A stretch of DNA of 64,000 nt. Source: Aerococcus sp. (GTDB taxonomy: Bacteria > Bacillota > Bacilli > Lactobacillales > Aerococcaceae). Location of the stretch: NCBI GenBank assembly GCA_030528155.1, contig JAUMZL010000010.1, positions 1 through 64,000 of the forward strand, given 5' to 3'. Position numbers and translations under genes: made by a program. Shown piece after piece: positions 26,835 to 36,826 of the stretch. Under the pieces are notes generated by a model. The model did no database searches, was not told where the DNA came from, and saw only the letters and a program-made list of their open reading frames with translations. How positions within the stretch are numbered: the stretch's first letter is position 1; each line of letters starts with the position of its first letter.

Positions 26835-27005
26835 AAACCAAAGCTGGTGACAGACGGCACCTTGTCTCATCCTTTCCATGTCTTTCCGTTCAAAAGTCAC
26901 CTAACAAATATTGTGTCTAAAATTCAAATTTTTTATCAATTTTTTGTCGACGCCTTTTGATACAACTGCTATTATTCACCCTTTAATGTATATTGACAAT
27001 AGAAA

Positions 27006-27022
27006 AAGGCGACTTACGCCTT
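27006..27022 (-). terminator. Terminator-like hairpin between the OPT and serS genes
   Basis: AAGGCG-N5-CGCCTT followed on the minus strand by TTTCTATT. It lies about 270 nt before the OPT start and could be an attenuator of a long OPT leader or stop antisense transcripts. Nothing else clear is seen in 26840-27090. Confidence 0.35.
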
Positions 27023-27091
27023 AAATTTAATAAAGATTTATCATTTAATCGGTTTCATTTTATATTTTGAGATAAAAAGATCTTTTTATTC

Positions 27092-27120
27092 TTGACACTC
27101 TTCTAATTAAAGCATAGAAT
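27092..27120 (+). promoter_or_regulatory. serS promoter
   Basis: TTGACA (27092-27097), 17 nt, TAGAAT (27115-27120); a start near 27127 marks the 5' end of the T-box leader. Confidence 0.85.
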
Positions 27121-27126
27121 GGCCCT

Positions 27127-27405
27127 AAACATTAAAGAATTCATTGTGACTAGTACTTCTAGCCATGGCACCAAGAGACATCACGGTCGGTGAGAGTGAT
27201 GAACCAGCTATTAGGAATCCACACAATGTCTGCATACGAACAGCTTTTAGTCTGTTTTACACATGATGAAGCTTTAAGTATCGCCGGATCGCCCGTTATC
27301 GCAAGCTGAGTGCAGTCTGCTTTGTATTACCGTGCAGATTGAACCTGGGTGGTACCGCGATGTGAGTCCTTTCGTCCCAAGTGGATGGAAGGACTCTTTT
27401 TATTT
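27127..27405 (+). promoter_or_regulatory. T-box leader of serS
   Basis: The T-box sequence CTGGGTGGTACCGCG lies at 27345-27359. It is followed by a terminator: GAGTCCTTTCGTCC pairs with GGATGGAAGGACTC and then TTTTT (27364-27401). Upstream is a long stem I region; AGC at 27206-27208, a serine codon in the expected 3' part of stem I, is the likely specifier, but this needs a fold. Uncharged tRNA-Ser would stabilise the antiterminator and turn on serS. Confidence 0.92.
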
Positions 27406-27438
27406 CACACACTGAGCAGTCACTGAGGAGGAAGTCAC

Positions 27439-28734
27439 ATGTTAGATATTCATGAATTACGCAACCATTACGAAAAAGTCGTTGCACGGCTCCAAACACG
27501 AGGGACAGATCGTGAAACGTTAGATGCAATCATGGCATTGGATAAAGAACGGCGCGAATTGATCGCTGAAACAGAACAACTCAAACAACAGCGCAACCAA
27601 GCATCCCAAGAAATCGGGGAATTGAAACGCAATGGGCAAGATGCTGAAGCCAAAATGGCAGAAACTCGTGAATTGGGCAATACGATCCAAGAAATCGACC
27701 GCAAACTTAAAGCTGTCGAAGCGGATTACAATGACCGCATGGCACGTATTCCTAACCTACCAAATCCAGAAATTCCAGTCGGTGAAGATGAAGACGCCAA
27801 CGAAGAAATTCATCGTCATGGCGAACAACCTACCTTTGATTACACGCCAAAAGCTCACTATGAAATTGGGGAAGCCCTCGGTATCCTTGATTTCGAAGCT
27901 GGAGCTAAAGTTTCCGGTGCGCGTTTTGTTTACTATCGTGGCCTCGGTGCCCGTTTGGAACGTGCCGTTTACAACTTCATGTTAGACCAACATCAAAAAG
28001 AAGGTTATATCGAAACCATCACGCCATACTTGGTTAACGATAAGACCATGTATGGGACCGGACAGTTCCCTAAATTTAAAGAGGACGTCTTCTCCATTGT
28101 TAACGATGATCGCGACCTCACGTTGATCCCAACAGCCGAAGTGCCATTGACCAACTACTATGCGAACGAAATCATTCCAGGTGAACAATTACCAATTTAC
28201 TTCACTGCCATGAGCCCTTGCTTCCGTTCTGAAGCGGGATCGGCCGGTCGTGACACCCGTGGTTTGATCCGCATGCACCAGTTCCACAAAGTAGAAATGG
28301 TGAAATTTGCGAAACCAGAAGATTCCTACCAAGAACTCGAACACATGACGCAATGCGGTGAACATATTCTTGAACAATTGGGACTCGCTTACCGTCGTAT
28401 TGTGTTGAGCACCGGTGATATGGGCTTCTCAGCAGCTAAGACTTACGACATTGAAGTTTGGATGCCAGCCCAAGATACCTACCGTGAAATTTCTTCCTGC
28501 TCGAACTGTGAAGATTTCCAAGCGCGCCGTGCCCAAATTCGTTACCGTGATGAAAACGGCAAACCACAACTCGTTCATACCTTGAATGGCTCGGGACTCG
28601 CTGTAGGTCGAACCGTCGCAGCAATCTTAGAAAACTGCCAAACCGTTGACGGTTCCGTTAAAATTCCTGAAGTCCTCGTTCCTTACATGGGAGGCGTCAC
28701 CGAAATTACTAAAGAAAATGCTATGGGGATCTAA
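27439..28734 (+). CDS. serS: Seryl-tRNA synthetase
   Basis: 431 residues. The N-terminal coiled-coil arm (about 1-110, starting [19 protein letters not shown]) is followed by the class II catalytic core with [10 protein letters not shown], motif 2 ([24 protein letters not shown], given as [17 protein letters not shown] and LIRMHQF), and motif 3 [18 protein letters not shown]. It charges tRNA-Ser, and tRNA-Sec where present, with serine. GAGGAGG lies 8 nt before the ATG. Controlled by its own T-box. Fittingly it lies near the serine-related module but on the other strand. Confidence 0.97.
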   Translation: MLDIHELRNHYEKVVARLQTRGTDRETLDAIMALDKERRELIAETEQLKQQRNQASQEIGELKRNGQDAEAKMAETRELGNTIQEIDRKLKAVEADYNDRMARIPNLPNPEIPVGEDEDANEEIHRHGEQPTFDYTPKAHYEIGEALGILDFEAGAKVSGARFVYYRGLGARLERAVYNFMLDQHQKEGYIETITPYLVNDKTMYGTGQFPKFKEDVFSIVNDDRDLTLIPTAEVPLTNYYANEIIPGEQLPIYFTAMSPCFRSEAGSAGRDTRGLIRMHQFHKVEMVKFAKPEDSYQELEHMTQCGEHILEQLGLAYRRIVLSTGDMGFSAAKTYDIEVWMPAQDTYREISSCSNCEDFQARRAQIRYRDENGKPQLVHTLNGSGLAVGRTVAAILENCQTVDGSVKIPEVLVPYMGGVTEITKENAMGI

Positions 28735-28807
28735 TCACTAAAAACGTTAAAACAAGAGGCGCCTTAATCACCCTCTAATAAGGGCGGCACATTCAGGCAT
28801 AACTTTC

Positions 28808-28847
28808 AAAAAAGACGTTGAACGAAAATCGTTCAACGCCTTTTTTA
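28808..28847. terminator. Bidirectional terminator
   Basis: AAAAAAGACGTTGAACG pairs with CGTTCAACGCCTTTTTT around AAAAT. It ends serS on the plus strand and the D,D-carboxypeptidase operon on the minus strand, overlapping the latter's stop codon. Confidence 0.85.
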
Positions 28848-30248
28848 GTTTGACATAACGGTTGCAAAGAAGTTATGCAACCACTGCATCAAATTTTGCA
28901 TGATATCATTCATCAGTCGACTGATCTTCACAAAAAATGGGACTTCCAAGACATCTTCCGTCGCTTTTACAGCGTCACTGACACTTTGATGTTCCTTATC
29001 ATTCATAATACTTTGATAGAAAGGAGCGGTGTAATATTCCACATTGACCACAGCATCTTTCTTCAGCGGGGCAATCACTTGAATCTTCCCCTCTGTGTCG
29101 TACTGTAGGGCATCGCGGTAACTCACTTCAATACCAGGATCATCGAGCTGGGTATTAGGGACAAATAACCCCGCCTCTTTCTCATAGTAGAGACTCGTCC
29201 ATGGCTGATCCCCGTTCGCTACTGGAATATGGGCATCACTGCCGCCAACCATCTCACCCTCTCCATGAATGCGATACCAGCTCAGCTGATTCTCTATGCT
29301 ATCTAACAAGCGTCCCATATCTTGGTAGCGCGCTTCTTTAGTAGGATCACCGAGCGTCACTACAAGTACTTTGCGCCCACTGAGATTAGCTTGAACAAAC
29401 AAGGAGTAGCCAGAAATATCTCCTGTCCCCGTTTTGCCACCAGTGACTTCATGACGACCGTGGGCACCACCAGGAATCATTTCATTTTGATTTTCCATCG
29501 TTACCGTCGTATCCGTGTTCACCTTGAAGTCCTTTTTGAGCGGGAGGGAGCGTGTCAAAATGTCCGGATAATCCGTCACAATTTGGCGCACCACCCGCAA
29601 ATAATCAGCAGCGCTCAATTGATTTTCATCATTCTCTGTATAACCGAAGAAGCGTTTGCTGGAATTCACATAATTCCCTGGCAACCCGGAAGCGGAATAG
29701 AGCTTAAACTGCTTCACGCCGGCCTCCTTTACTTTGTCACTCATTTGCTGTGTAACAAAACCATCCTCCGAACCGGCTACACGCTCCGCTAGCGCTACCA
29801 CTGCTGCATTAGCGCTGGCGATCATGGCGGCATCGATCAACTCTCCCACTGTGTAACGATCTTTTGATACCTCCAAAGGCACATTGGATAACCCTTCCGT
29901 TTGCGATAAGAGCGCGACATCTGCGCTGATAGGGACCGTATCCGTCAATTTGAGCGTCCCTTGTTTGATGGCATCATAAACCACACCGAGTGAAATCACT
30001 TTCGATAGGGAAGCAATTCCTAACTGCTGATCCGCTTGATACTGATAGAGAATTTGCCCTGACTCCTGGTCGATTGCCATAGCTCCTTGAAATTGAAAAT
30101 CATTAGCTTGATCAATGGCCGCTGAGAAGTCAGCAACCGTTGCCTGTGTCGCTGCTTGAACAGGAAATAATGGCACGAAAACGCCGAATCCCATCACCAC
30201 AATCAATAAGGTATGCAAATATTTGGTGAGCTTTTGTTGCTTAATCAT
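28845..30248 (-). CDS. D-alanyl-D-alanine carboxypeptidase (peptidase S11, DacA type)
   Basis: 467 residues. A signal peptide (hydrophobic 12-31, cleavage likely after VQA at 32) precedes the penicillin-binding domain with SLSK (S80, K83), SAN (145-147) and KTG (272-274, in GGKTGTGD). A second domain follows (about 310-400) and the C-terminus (VPFFVKISRLMNDIMQNLMQWLHNFFATVMSN, last 30 residues or so) is an amphipathic membrane anchor. The enzyme trims the terminal D-Ala of peptidoglycan stem peptides. It overlaps the upstream histidine kinase gene by 8 nt, an unusual coupling which suggests cell-wall sensing. Confidence 0.92.
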   Translation of the reverse strand: MIKQQKLTKYLHTLLIVVMGFGVFVPLFPVQAATQATVADFSAAIDQANDFQFQGAMAIDQESGQILYQYQADQQLGIASLSKVISLGVVYDAIKQGTLKLTDTVPISADVALLSQTEGLSNVPLEVSKDRYTVGELIDAAMIASANAAVVALAERVAGSEDGFVTQQMSDKVKEAGVKQFKLYSASGLPGNYVNSSKRFFGYTENDENQLSAADYLRVVRQIVTDYPDILTRSLPLKKDFKVNTDTTVTMENQNEMIPGGAHGRHEVTGGKTGTGDISGYSLFVQANLSGRKVLVVTLGDPTKEARYQDMGRLLDSIENQLSWYRIHGEGEMVGGSDAHIPVANGDQPWTSLYYEKEAGLFVPNTQLDDPGIEVSYRDALQYDTEGKIQVIAPLKKDAVVNVEYYTAPFYQSIMNDKEHQSVSDAVKATEDVLEVPFFVKISRLMNDIMQNLMQWLHNFFATVMSN

Positions 30249-31377
30249 TCACTTGCTCCTTTTCTTGTTGATTAGGGATGACGAAGATAAAGCGTGTGCT
30301 CTCCTCATCGGATTCCGCCCAAATCTTACCGTGGTGGATGCGGACAATACTCTCCGCGATGGCTAAACCTAGTCCACTGCCCTTAGTGGTACGCGATGGA
30401 TCCGCGCGGTAAAAGCGCTGAAAGAGTAACCCCAGCTGTTCTTGAGGAATTTTAGCACCATCATTAGCCACACAAAATTTTGTTTCTTGTTTCGATTGGG
30501 TCACATCAATATGAATGTAATGCCCCTCATCGCCTGCATATTTCAAGGCATTGGTAATCAAATTGGAAAACACTCGTACGATTTTTTCACTATCGATTTC
30601 CACCAGCACTGGATCCTGATTGGAATGAATTTCTAGCGTACGATTGGCTTCCTGTAGCTCAATGTCATACTCTACTTCCAACTGCTCGAGCAACCGCAGC
30701 ACATTGACTTCTTCTAAATTCAGTGTCAATCCAACTTGGCTAACCTTCGTATACTCAAACAGATCTTCTACCATGCGCTGCATCTGGATGGCTTTGTTAT
30801 AGGCCACATCTGCATACTTTTGCGCTTCTTCTCTGGAACTGACGCGTCCGCTCTGGATCAACCCGATATAGCCAATGATTGATGTCAAAGGCGTGCGAAT
30901 ATCATGACTCATATTCGCAATCAATTCATCCTTTGACTTTTCAATGCGGCGCTCCTCATTCATTGCCTGTACCGTGCTATCTACCAGCCGGTTAATGCTC
31001 TCAACGATCGGCTGCATGCTGGAGAGGTGTTTATCTGAAATACGATAGTCATAATGTCCCTGCGAAATATAGTGCAATTCATCCAGAATATAGCCGAGCT
31101 GAATGGTGCGCAATCGGTGCGTGACCCGCCAGATGAGCACCCCCAAGCTCAAAATACCGTACAATAGGGTAAACCCCAGAGCAAAATATTGCTGGAAGCG
31201 CGGATACATCAGCGCATAGTATGGATAATTCAACACGATATAAGGGAACAAGTGCTCCGATACAGATAGAAAGACAAAGAGCAATCCGAAATAACCAATC
31301 AATAAGATTGCTAAAATCGCAATCGTTTCAAACGCTAATTCAATAAATATCCGCCATCTTTTCTTTCCTTGTGGCAC
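30241..31377 (-). CDS. Sensor histidine kinase, VanS-like
   Basis: 378 residues from a GTG at 31377 that has GAGAGG 8 nt upstream; a TTG at 31407 would add ten residues. Two membrane helices (about 12-40 and 65-85) bracket a short outside loop. A HAMP-like linker leads to the H-box NMSHDIRTPLTSIIGY (His158 with the GTG start), the N-box NLITNALKYA and the glycine box GSGLGLAIAES. It phosphorylates the response regulator encoded 70 nt upstream. The short outside loop suggests sensing within or near the membrane. The stop overlaps the start of the D,D-carboxypeptidase gene. Confidence 0.92.
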   Translation of the reverse strand: MPQGKKRWRIFIELAFETIAILAILLIGYFGLLFVFLSVSEHLFPYIVLNYPYYALMYPRFQQYFALGFTLLYGILSLGVLIWRVTHRLRTIQLGYILDELHYISQGHYDYRISDKHLSSMQPIVESINRLVDSTVQAMNEERRIEKSKDELIANMSHDIRTPLTSIIGYIGLIQSGRVSSREEAQKYADVAYNKAIQMQRMVEDLFEYTKVSQVGLTLNLEEVNVLRLLEQLEVEYDIELQEANRTLEIHSNQDPVLVEIDSEKIVRVFSNLITNALKYAGDEGHYIHIDVTQSKQETKFCVANDGAKIPQEQLGLLFQRFYRADPSRTTKGSGLGLAIAESIVRIHHGKIWAESDEESTRFIFVIPNQQEKEQVND

Positions 31378-31447
31378 CCTGTCACCCTCTCTAATTCTAA
31401 AAGTCAATGTTTATTGATTAATGTTATATTTCGGGAGCACCGGCTAT

Positions 31448-32149
31448 CTACTCTTCGCTAGTCGGATCACTGATCTTGTAACCCACACCCCAAACGGTAG
31501 AGATGACTTTATTGCCGCCCGTTGCTTCTCCAATCTTATCGCGCAAGTGACTCACATGCACCATGACGGTTTTAGCGGAGACCACAGAATCTTGTTGCCA
31601 TACCCGCTCGAAAATTTCATCCGCGCTGAAGACTTCATTCGGATGACTCGCCAACAAGTAGAGAATCCCAAACTCAAGCGCTGTTAATTGAATTTCCGTT
31701 CCTTCAATCGTGTGCACTTCATGGGAACTCTTGTGGATCACTAATGGGCCCACTTCAATCAAATGACTGTTTTCACCTTTTTCTGCTCCGGTCCGTCGCA
31801 ACAGTGTTTTCACTCGCGCCATGACTTCCAATGGGTTGAATGGTTTCGTGACATAATCATCGGCACCCGTTGTTAGACCAGAGATTTTGTCCATGTCTTC
31901 TGATTTTGCGCTCAACAATAGAATAGGTAGATCCATGTTACGATGGCGCAATTCCTTCACCACTGTGAGTCCATCCTTGCCGGGCATCATAATATCGAGA
32001 ATCATGAGCGCAATATCCGGATTTTCACTGAGTCGTTTTAGCGCTGCATCGCCATCATAGGCCTTCACCACATCAAAGCCTTCATTCGTAGAGTAGATCG
32101 TTAACAATTCAACAATTTCTTTATCGTCATCCACAATTAATAGCTTCAT
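31448..32149 (-). CDS. Response regulator, OmpR/PhoB family
   Basis: 233 residues from the ATG at 32149; a longer reading to 32227 has no family support. Receiver domain with DDD at 7-9, phosphoacceptor D52 in LMILDIMMPGKDG, and K at TKPFNP; the winged-helix output domain covers about 130-230 (ALEFGILYLLASHPNEVFS, VWGVGYKI). Pairs with the downstream kinase. Its promoter region holds direct repeats typical for this family's binding sites, which suggests autoregulation. With the carboxypeptidase it forms a cell-envelope operon resembling van-type or CroRS-like arrangements; the inducing signal is unknown. Confidence 0.94.
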   Translation of the reverse strand: MKLLIVDDDKEIVELLTIYSTNEGFDVVKAYDGDAALKRLSENPDIALMILDIMMPGKDGLTVVKELRHRNMDLPILLLSAKSEDMDKISGLTTGADDYVTKPFNPLEVMARVKTLLRRTGAEKGENSHLIEVGPLVIHKSSHEVHTIEGTEIQLTALEFGILYLLASHPNEVFSADEIFERVWQQDSVVSAKTVMVHVSHLRDKIGEATGGNKVISTVWGVGYKISDPTSEE

Positions 32150-32262
32150 TCTTCTCACACTTTCTGCTTGATTTTTACCTAGGTGCCGTCTTGTCTGGCT
32201 TTGGCTTAAATCGCCGAGCATCATCAAATCCGCTCGTCTTGGCGATTTTACTGACTATCTCC

Positions 32263-32327
32263 ATTGTAGCAAAAGACCCCTCTAAACCAATCGCTAACCT
32301 CCTAAAAAAGCGTTAAGAAACCGTTAA
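32263..32327 (-). promoter_or_regulatory. Promoter of the two-component operon with direct repeats
   Basis: On the minus strand TTGGTT (32285-32290), 16 nt, TACAAT (32263-32268). About 20 nt upstream TTAACG occurs twice, spaced by 11 nt (rc of 32311-32316 and 32322-32327), a layout typical of OmpR-family binding sites. A third, weaker copy (TTTAGG) follows in phase. Confidence 0.5.
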
Positions 32328-32362
32328 AAACAGCAAAAATCCGCACTTTAAAACAACTTTCT

Positions 32363-32390
32363 TTTACTTTAATAGAAAACCAGCTACACT
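32363..32390 (+). promoter_or_regulatory. Promoter of the DedA/TVP38 gene
   Basis: TTTACT (32363-32368), 16 nt, TACACT (32385-32390). A start near 32397 would begin the transcript about 4 nt before the closing stem of the structured leader. Confidence 0.5.
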
Positions 32391-32396
32391 CAATAT

Positions 32397-32566
32397 ACGA
32401 GCCTTTTGATAGGGGTAAGAATACTCGTATTGTAAGAAAATGGGCAGAGACGATGCCCTAAAAAGCCGGATTCTTTAAAGAATCTTTAGTCCGGCGACTA
32501 TCTAAGGGCCTATTCCTAGCTTATAATAACCATGAGTGAGACGCTACATGCGGAAAGGAGGCCACC
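32397..32566 (+). ncRNA. Structured 5' leader, candidate riboswitch-like element
   Basis: A 12-position closing stem pairs 32401-32412 with 32498-32509 (11 of 12 pairs). It encloses three hairpins: AATA-CTCG-TATT (32420-32431), GGGCA/TGCCC (32442-32458) and GCCGGA/TCCGGC (32465-32495). GGCCT (32507-32511) and TTCC (32513-32516) can pair with AGGCC (32559-32563) and GGAA (32552-32555), covering the AAAGGAGG ribosome site. Bases 32507-32509 are used by both pairings, so they exclude each other. I recognise no known riboswitch class. Confidence 0.5.
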
Positions 32567-33238
32567 ATGGCACAAGACGAATTAACAAAACGCCCTTCCC
32601 TCGCTGATACGGTGCGTAAATCGCACTTAAGCGTTAAACAAACGAGACATTCTAAATTGATTAATAAAGTATTGACAGTAATTAGTGTTTTCGGACTGTT
32701 ACTTACCATCTGGATCATCATCCACGCTTGGCGCATGGGATTATTTACCGACCAGGCTAAGCTCGCCAATTACCTGCATTCTACCGGCGTTTGGGCACCA
32801 CTGATCTTCATTGTGATTCAGATCGTCCAAACTGTGATTCAGATTATTCCCGGAGCCTTGACGTGTCCGGCCGGTGCAATGATTTTCGGCATGTGGTACG
32901 GCTTCCTGTTGAATTTCATCGGCATCATGATTGGCTCCGTGATCAACTTCTTCCTCGCCCGACGTTTTGGCCGTCCACTCGTCCTAGCCTTCGTGGGGGA
33001 GAAACTCTACAATCGTTATGTCGGTGCATTGAACACCCAGGGCTTTAAACGTATTTTTGCGTTTGGAATGTTCTTCCCAGTATCTCCTGCCGATGCCTTA
33101 ACGCTCTTGGCTGGTCTATCCAATCTGGACTTCAAGACATTCTTTACCCTGCTTGCGCTTGGCAAGCCATTTACGTTATTTACTTACACCTATGGATTGA
33201 CCGTTGTGATCAATTGGATCGTTCAATGGCTTTCCTAA
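32567..33238 (+). CDS. DedA/TVP38-family (VTT domain) membrane protein
   Basis: 223 residues with about five hydrophobic segments. The VTT core shows IPGALTCPAGAMIFGMWYGFLLNF and GSVINFFLARRFGRP in the usual order (given as IPGALTCPAGAMIFG and GSVINFFLARRFGR), then FFPVSPADALTLLAGLS. Family members act in lipid scrambling or flipping, including undecaprenyl phosphate recycling for UptA/PopT-type proteins, or in membrane-potential homeostasis; which applies here is open. Strong AAAGGAGG before the ATG. It follows an unusual structured leader and precedes a polysaccharide deacetylase gene, consistent with an envelope role. Confidence 0.85.
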   Translation: MAQDELTKRPSLADTVRKSHLSVKQTRHSKLINKVLTVISVFGLLLTIWIIIHAWRMGLFTDQAKLANYLHSTGVWAPLIFIVIQIVQTVIQIIPGALTCPAGAMIFGMWYGFLLNFIGIMIGSVINFFLARRFGRPLVLAFVGEKLYNRYVGALNTQGFKRIFAFGMFFPVSPADALTLLAGLSNLDFKTFFTLLALGKPFTLFTYTYGLTVVINWIVQWLS

Positions 33239-33324
33239 TGAATACTGCCACAACGAAAGCACAATGCCTCTTCGCTTTTGGTCGCTGTTAGGTGATCCGA
33301 GCGATTCAGATTAAGGAGTTTTTT

Positions 33325-34239
33325 ATGTCTACTCGTCCTCTATTCACCATCCGCCGCGGTCTCGTTGGTATTATCGGCATGCTGATCTTAGGTGCTGGGT
33401 TATCTATGGGCATCGATATGGCGCGCAGTGAAAATAAACCGCCTCACTTAAAATCAACAGCCGCCAAAACGACCGATAAAGTGAACAAAAAAGCGATAGA
33501 TAAAGCACAAGATACCCAATTAATGGCGCACACCAACCACAACATGAAGGCTAAGGATTACGCCTATCCAACCGAGAGCGTGCTCAAACAAATGAATGGT
33601 GAACGTCAAGACATTAAAGACAAAGTCGTCTTTTTGACCTTCGATGATGGGCCAGACAAAGATAATACTCCAAAAGTCCTGGACATCCTCAAAAAAGCCA
33701 ATGTGCCTGCTACTTTTTTTGAGGTGGGACGCTTTGTCACAGATGAAACGGCACCGATCATGAAACGACAAATTCAAGAGGGACATGCGATTGGCAGTCA
33801 CTCCTTCTCTCATGATTATGCGACGCTCTACCCCAACGGCCAGGCCGATGCTACAATAATCAGCCAGGAATTTGACGAATCTGTGGCGGCGTTCCGACAT
33901 GTGCTCGGCAGCGATTATGCCACGCACGCCTTTCGCTATCCAGGCGGGCGCATGTCATGGTCCGGTATTAAAAATGCCGACCAAACGTTAAGTAAAAAAG
34001 CAGTCTATGCCATGGATTGGAACGCTGCGGTGGGGGATGCTCTAACAGAGGATCAGCAGCCGAAAAACGTGCGCGAAATGGTTGCCTTCAACGAAAAATC
34101 ACTCGGGTGGTTCCCGGATCATGGCGTACGCATTGTACTCATGCATGATTCCTCTGGTCACGAACTCACTACCGAATCGCTCTCACAAGTGATCCAATTC
34201 TACAAAGATCAAGGTTACAAATTCGGTATTCTTGAATAA
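33325..34239 (+). CDS. Polysaccharide deacetylase (CE4/NodB), membrane-anchored
   Basis: 304 residues from the ATG at 33325, which has AAGGAG 6 nt upstream; a start at 33292 lacks one. A helix at 12-30 serves as signal anchor with a basic start. The NodB domain covers about 95-300: motif 1 TFDDGPD with D107 and D108, motif 2 SHSFSHDY with metal ligands H159 and H163, motif 3 RYPGGRMSW, and the late LMHDSS. It removes acetyl groups from peptidoglycan N-acetylglucosamine (PgdA type) or another wall glycan, often giving lysozyme resistance. It follows the DedA gene by 86 nt and ends at a terminator. Confidence 0.9.
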   Translation: MSTRPLFTIRRGLVGIIGMLILGAGLSMGIDMARSENKPPHLKSTAAKTTDKVNKKAIDKAQDTQLMAHTNHNMKAKDYAYPTESVLKQMNGERQDIKDKVVFLTFDDGPDKDNTPKVLDILKKANVPATFFEVGRFVTDETAPIMKRQIQEGHAIGSHSFSHDYATLYPNGQADATIISQEFDESVAAFRHVLGSDYATHAFRYPGGRMSWSGIKNADQTLSKKAVYAMDWNAAVGDALTEDQQPKNVREMVAFNEKSLGWFPDHGVRIVLMHDSSGHELTTESLSQVIQFYKDQGYKFGILE

Positions 34240-34252
34240 GAACAGCGCAGGA

Positions 34253-34293
34253 AAAGGACTGTGCACAGGTTGATGTGCCCACAGTCCTTTTTT
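34253..34293 (+). terminator. Terminator after the deacetylase gene
   Basis: AAAGGACTGTG pairs with CACAGTCCTTT, with an inner GCAC/GTGC pairing, and T6 follows. Confidence 0.85.
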
Positions 34294-34356
34294 AGCTTTA
34301 CCATTCGCAGTGCTTGGGGCTAAGCTTAGAGGATTTGATAACAAAGTACTCAATGT

Positions 34357-34398
34357 TCTAAAAAATCGCAGGGGGACATTTCCCTCCTGCGATTTTTT
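34357..34398. terminator. Bidirectional terminator, ends guaB
   Basis: AAAAAATCGCAGG pairs with CCTGCGATTTTTT; T-runs on both strands. It lies 22 nt after the guaB stop. Confidence 0.85.
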
Positions 34399-34420
34399 CA
34401 CGAGTAGTTTTTCTTTGTCA

Positions 34421-35908
<1,488 letters not shown>

Positions 35909-35959
35909 TCAACGCTCCTTCTATTGATAAATTTTTAGCTGTGTGATAGTTTTATCGAT

Positions 35960-35987
35960 TATCTTAACAAAAAAGATGCTCTTGTCA
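35960..35987 (-). promoter_or_regulatory. guaB promoter
   Basis: On the minus strand TTGACA (35982-35987) and TAAGAT (35960-35965), 16 nt apart, about 60 nt before the start codon. Confidence 0.6.
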
Positions 35988-36101
35988 ACTCATCAATCTG
36001 CTATTACGGAATATTTTGTTCTAACACCAACAAAATCGTTCGCTTTTATCCCTATTTCTGTACAAAAAGTGTCGCTTTGATTGTACAAATTCCTTTAAGC
36101 G

Positions 36102-36638
36102 CTAGTCATTGGCACCGGTACGCTGACGCAATGCCTCAGTAACTGCCGTTTGGAAATCTTCTGCTGCGAATTTTTCGATGAATGCTGTCCCATTAACAAA
36201 CACCGTGGGAATCCGTTCCACCCCAACAGTCTCCACCTCTCTAAGCACCTGTTCACTCACCGAAGTGGCATCAGCGCGCGGCGATAGCCCCTGTTTTTCA
36301 GCATAGGCTTTAATTCCTGCTTCCGTTGCCAAGTTCCCCCACTCTGCTTGATGTTCAAAGAAAAAATGCACCCAATGATAGGCGTCGTCTTCATCGGTAG
36401 GGACATAACGAAATGCCCATTTCCCACGTTCTAGGACCCCTTTATCCTTATCAAAGTGTTTCAAGTAACGAACCACCTCGCCTCGTTCAATGTAAGGCTT
36501 TAAGTATGGGGCGATACTCATCTCATAATACCTGCTGTCGGGACAGCGCAGGTTAATATATTCTACAATCTGAACGGGCGCTTTGGGATCTCCCACGCGG
36601 ATACTGTGTTTAGTTGGTTGGATCGCTTCGGGTTGCAT
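36102..36638 (-). CDS. DsbA-fold (thioredoxin_4) protein with a single cysteine
   Basis: 178 residues, cytoplasmic by lack of a signal. EYINLRCPDSRYYE places the first Cys (C32) of the usual CxxC; the second is Ser (CPDS), and no other Cys is present. IPTVFVNG near residue 145 has the cis-proline loop. The fold is that of DsbA-like cytosolic proteins common in Lactobacillales. With one Cys it could work as a monothiol reductase, a glutathione/bacillithiol-linked enzyme, or a non-redox adaptor; not decidable here. Monocistronic, with GGAGGA before the ATG. Confidence 0.75.
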   Translation of the reverse strand: MQPEAIQPTKHSIRVGDPKAPVQIVEYINLRCPDSRYYEMSIAPYLKPYIERGEVVRYLKHFDKDKGVLERGKWAFRYVPTDEDDAYHWVHFFFEHQAEWGNLATEAGIKAYAEKQGLSPRADATSVSEQVLREVETVGVERIPTVFVNGTAFIEKFAAEDFQTAVTEALRQRTGAND

Positions 36639-36743
36639 AATTATCCTCCTCTGTTCGATTTCACTTCATTAATTAACGCTAGTGTAATGGAATTTCTGAC
36701 TAAAATCAGCCCATAAGCGTGTACTCATCACAAAAATCCACGC

Positions 36744-36781
36744 ACAAAAAAGCCCCTGAGTGGGGAGCTCAGGGGTTAGCT
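36744..36781 (-). terminator. Terminator of the adcA-pht operon
   Basis: On the minus strand ACCCCTGAG, loop CTCCCCA, CTCAGGGGC, then T6. Confidence 0.85.
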
Positions 36782-36826
36782 GATCACGGACGTTATGAGG
36801 AGGAGACGTCCTTAGAAAGTAACAAA

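Noticed and set aside
27006..27022. Hairpin as part of the serS promoter
   Set aside because: The serS promoter lies 70 nt further on; no -10 at the right distance from the TTGACA at 26993.
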